5,332 nucleotides of DNA from the NCBI GenBank assembly GCA_026395155.1, contig JAPLZG010000064.1:1-5332 (forward strand), written 5' to 3'. A model generated the notes under the pieces. The model made no database searches. It saw only the letters and a list, made by a program, of their open reading frames with translations, and was not told the DNA's origin. The stretch is from Candidatus Tayloriibacteriota bacterium. GTDB taxonomy: Bacteria; Patescibacteriota; Minisyncoccia; Phycocordibacterales; GWA1-40-21. Positions 4,261 to 5,332 of this stretch are shown piece after piece. The position numbers were made by a program, and so were the translations under genes. The stretch's first letter is position 1. Each line of letters starts with the position of its first letter.

Positions 4261-4318
4261 AAGATTGTATTTGATTTATAATTCAACATTCTAAATTCGA
4301 TATTCTATATTCAAAACT

Positions 4319-4999
4319 ATGATCGTTTTTGAAAAAGTCACAAAAATATATTCAGATGGAACTGTCGCTCTTGAAGGCGTTACTATTTCTATAGATCCTA
4401 AGGAATTTGTTTCTATTGTCGGACATTCTGGTGCAGGGAAGACAACTCTTGTAAAGATGCTTCTGGCTGAAGATAAGCCGACAAAAGGGAAGGTTTTCTT
4501 TGAGTCTTTGGATATTCATAAATTAAAGAAAAACGAGATTCATCATATGAGAAGAAAGATCGGTACAGTTTTTCAAGATTTTCGTCTGTTATCAAATAAA
4601 ACAGTCTATGAAAATGTAGCTTTTGCTATGGAAGTTTCTGGCAGAAGTGATGAAGAAATAGAATCAGATGTTCCACACGTTCTCGAACTTGTTGATCTGT
4701 CTCATAAATCTTTTAATTTTCCTCATGAGCTTTCTGGTGGTGAAAAACAGAGAGTTGCAATCGCAAGAGCAATAGTCAATCAGCCTGATATAATAATTGC
4801 AGATGAACCAACTGGTAACCTTGATCCTATAAATACTCATGAAATTATTCAGATTTTGAAAAAGATAAATGATCTTGGTACGACAATTATTCTCACAACA
4901 CACAACAAAGGAGTAATAGATTCTCTCGGTAAAAGAGTTATTACTCTAGAGAATGGGAAAGTGGTGAGGGATGATGCGACGGGGAGGTATGTGATGTAG
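4319..4999 (+). CDS. ftsE: cell division ATP-binding protein FtsE
   Basis: FtsE is the cytoplasmic ATPase that pairs with the membrane protein FtsX. The FtsEX complex controls peptidoglycan hydrolases at the division site. The 226-residue product has every ABC ATPase motif: Walker A G-H-S-G-A-G-K-T (35-42), Q-loop F-Q-D (85-87) followed by F-R-L-L, signature L-S-G-G-E (138-142), Walker B I-I-I-A-D-E (158-163) and H-loop His195. The length, the F-R-L-L after the Q-loop and the prfB neighbour favour FtsE over LolD or MacB types. No Shine-Dalgarno is visible; ATG 4319 is chosen because the first beta strand begins immediately after it. In many bacteria ftsX follows ftsE directly. Here a 293-bp gap follows, and the next gene cannot be confirmed as ftsX. 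Confidence 0.94.
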   Translation: MIVFEKVTKIYSDGTVALEGVTISIDPKEFVSIVGHSGAGKTTLVKMLLAEDKPTKGKVFFESLDIHKLKKNEIHHMRRKIGTVFQDFRLLSNKTVYENVAFAMEVSGRSDEEIESDVPHVLELVDLSHKSFNFPHELSGGEKQRVAIARAIVNQPDIIIADEPTGNLDPINTHEIIQILKKINDLGTTIILTTHNKGVIDSLGKRVITLENGKVVRDDATGRYVM

Positions 5000-5054
5000 G
5001 AGTAAGTCAAAAGCTTAAAGTCCAAAGTCGAAAGTAAGAAATTGTAACTCTGTC

Positions 5055-5074
5055 ATTCCCGCGCAGGCGGGAAT
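5055..5074. repeat. dispersed-type palindromic repeat (ATTCCCGC...GCGGGAAT)
   Basis: ATTCCCGC (5055-5062) and GCGGGAAT (5067-5074) are perfect inverted arms around GCAG, inside the wider GTCATTCCCGCG context and followed by CCAGG. Very similar 20-bp palindromes (such as neisserial dRS3) are dispersed repeats in many bacteria. It is G+C-rich in an AT-rich stretch, which fits an inserted repeat. Only one copy lies in this window. Confidence 0.75.
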
Positions 5075-5091
5075 CCAGGAAGAAAAATTTG

Positions 5092-5119
5092 TTGAAGATG
5101 TTATAATTGTGAGTATAAT
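5092..5119 (+). promoter_or_regulatory. promoter candidate in the region after ftsE
   Basis: TTGAAG (5092-5097) and TATAAT (5114-5119) are 16 bp apart. The expected start, near 5126, lies just before the palindrome at 5132-5149. It could drive the gene beginning at 5293 with a long leader. Confidence 0.5.
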
Positions 5120-5131
5120 TAAATAGGATGA

Positions 5132-5149
5132 TATTGGGTTCACCCAATA
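5132..5149. promoter_or_regulatory. operator-like palindrome TATTGGGT-TC-ACCCAATA
   Basis: Perfect 8-bp inverted arms surround TC. It lies about 6 bp after the predicted start of the 5092-5119 promoter, a common place for a repressor site. No T tract follows, so it is unlikely to be a terminator. The regulatory role is inferred from position. Confidence 0.45.
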
Positions 5150-5163
5150 AAGCTCTTACTAAC

Positions 5164-5254
5164 GCATTATGCAGTATATTAAGTAATTTAATAGTGTATA
5201 ATTTATTAATAGGATAATAATTTAATGAGAGCAAAGATTAAAACTGCATAATGC
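5164..5254. repeat. 12-bp inverted-repeat pair enclosing 67 bp
   Basis: GCATTATGCAGT (5164-5175) and ACTGCATAATGC (5243-5254) are exact inverted repeats, and each arm contains a near-palindrome of its own (GCATTATGC, GCATAATGC). The enclosed 67 bp are almost pure AT and contain a TATAAT box. No target-site duplication is visible outside the arms. It may be a pair of protein-binding sites, a small terminal-inverted-repeat element, or a long hairpin. Confidence 0.6.
5187..5202 (+). promoter_or_regulatory. repeated -10 block shared with the ftsE promoter
   Basis: The 16 bases TTTAATAGTGTATAAT are identical to 4245-4260 before ftsE and end in a consensus -10. No good -35 is visible. The block lies 90 bp before the ATG at 5293, between the arms of the 5164-5254 inverted repeat. 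Confidence 0.45.
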
Positions 5255-5292
5255 AAAAAAAAGTTATTAAGTAAGGTGATTACATAAAATAT

Positions 5293-5332
5293 ATGAAAAC
5301 AAAAACAACAAATGTTATTATGAAAGAAGTCG
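5293..5332 (+). CDS. start of an unidentified gene, truncated by window end
   Basis: An ORF opens with ATG 5293 and stays open to the window end, reading M-K-T-K-T-T-N-V-I-M-K-E-V. AAGGTGA (5273-5279) lies 13 nt upstream, rather far for a Shine-Dalgarno. A second in-frame ATG is at 5320. Position suggests ftsX, the usual partner after ftsE, but the 13 visible residues do not show the typical hydrophobic FtsX start, so no function is assigned. Confidence 0.4.
   Translation, partial: MKTKTTNVIMKEV

Noticed and set aside
5007..5234. Minus-strand 75-codon ORF after ftsE
   Set aside because: It runs through a dispersed palindrome, the operator-like palindrome and AT-only sequence, with no coding character.
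5225..5251. Eight-codon ORF starting at ATG 5225 inside the inverted-repeat region
   Set aside because: It is too short to support, and its last codons and stop fall in the right inverted-repeat arm.
1..5332. CRISPR array, rRNA genes or complete insertion sequence
   Set aside because: No regularly spaced repeats, no rRNA motifs and no transposase or integrase ORF were seen on either strand.

Overview
The window looks like part of the chromosome of an ultra-small, AT-rich bacterium of the Patescibacteria/CPR type, perhaps Parcubacteria-like. This is an inference from several traits: the three tRNA genes do not encode CCA, a tRNA is split by a group I intron, release factor 2 is shortened at its N-terminus, most genes lack a Shine-Dalgarno sequence, and one gene appears leaderless. 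UGA is used as a stop (gene at 554-1060) and an RF2 gene is present, so the UGA-recoding lineages (Gracilibacteria/SR1) are unlikely. All convincing genes are on the + strand.

Layout. 1-288: the 3' part of tRNA-Asp(GTC), interrupted inside the anticodon by a complete 228-nt group I intron whose core helices can be traced. 296-423: an intrinsic terminator, then a structured element containing an antisense copy of the 3' end of the same tRNA. 554-1060: a more GC-rich orphan gene with a strong Shine-Dalgarno sequence and a long-stem terminator. 1255-1744: a self-contained unit of a strong promoter overlapping an 18-bp palindrome, a roughly 200-nt structured leader, a 63-codon hydrophobic peptide gene and a terminator. 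1864-2172: a small GIY-YIG nuclease gene whose last 10 bases are the first 10 bases of tRNA-Thr(GGT). 2182-3047: a promoter placed for leaderless transcription of a four-helix membrane protein resembling DUF4239 (bestrophin-like). 3100-3321: tRNA-Thr(CGT), followed by a second copy of the tRNA-linked element that ends in a 22-bp direct duplication of the tRNA 3' end. 3356-4999: prfB (RF2) and ftsE, a widely conserved gene pair. 5000-5292: an intergenic region with a dispersed palindrome, two promoter candidates, an operator-like palindrome and a 12-bp inverted-repeat pair. 5293 to the end: the start of an unidentified gene.

The most unusual feature is the pair of tRNA-linked elements at about 326-423 and 3171-3321. 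They share a hairpin, a bulged long stem and conserved blocks. Each carries, in antisense, the T-loop-to-3'-end sequence of its own upstream tRNA, and in both the antisense match stops at the same tRNA position (T54). The arms of the long stem differ between copies but still pair. This points to a family of small structured elements matched to the tRNA beside them. They may be integrated elements, possibly guided by the match, or regulators of tRNA folding. Their mechanism cannot be settled from one window.

The core genes (tRNAs, prfB, ftsE) serve translation and division. The rest (orphan gene, hydrophobic peptide unit, GIY-YIG gene, tRNA-linked elements, intron) looks like accessory or mobile material collected around tRNA genes.
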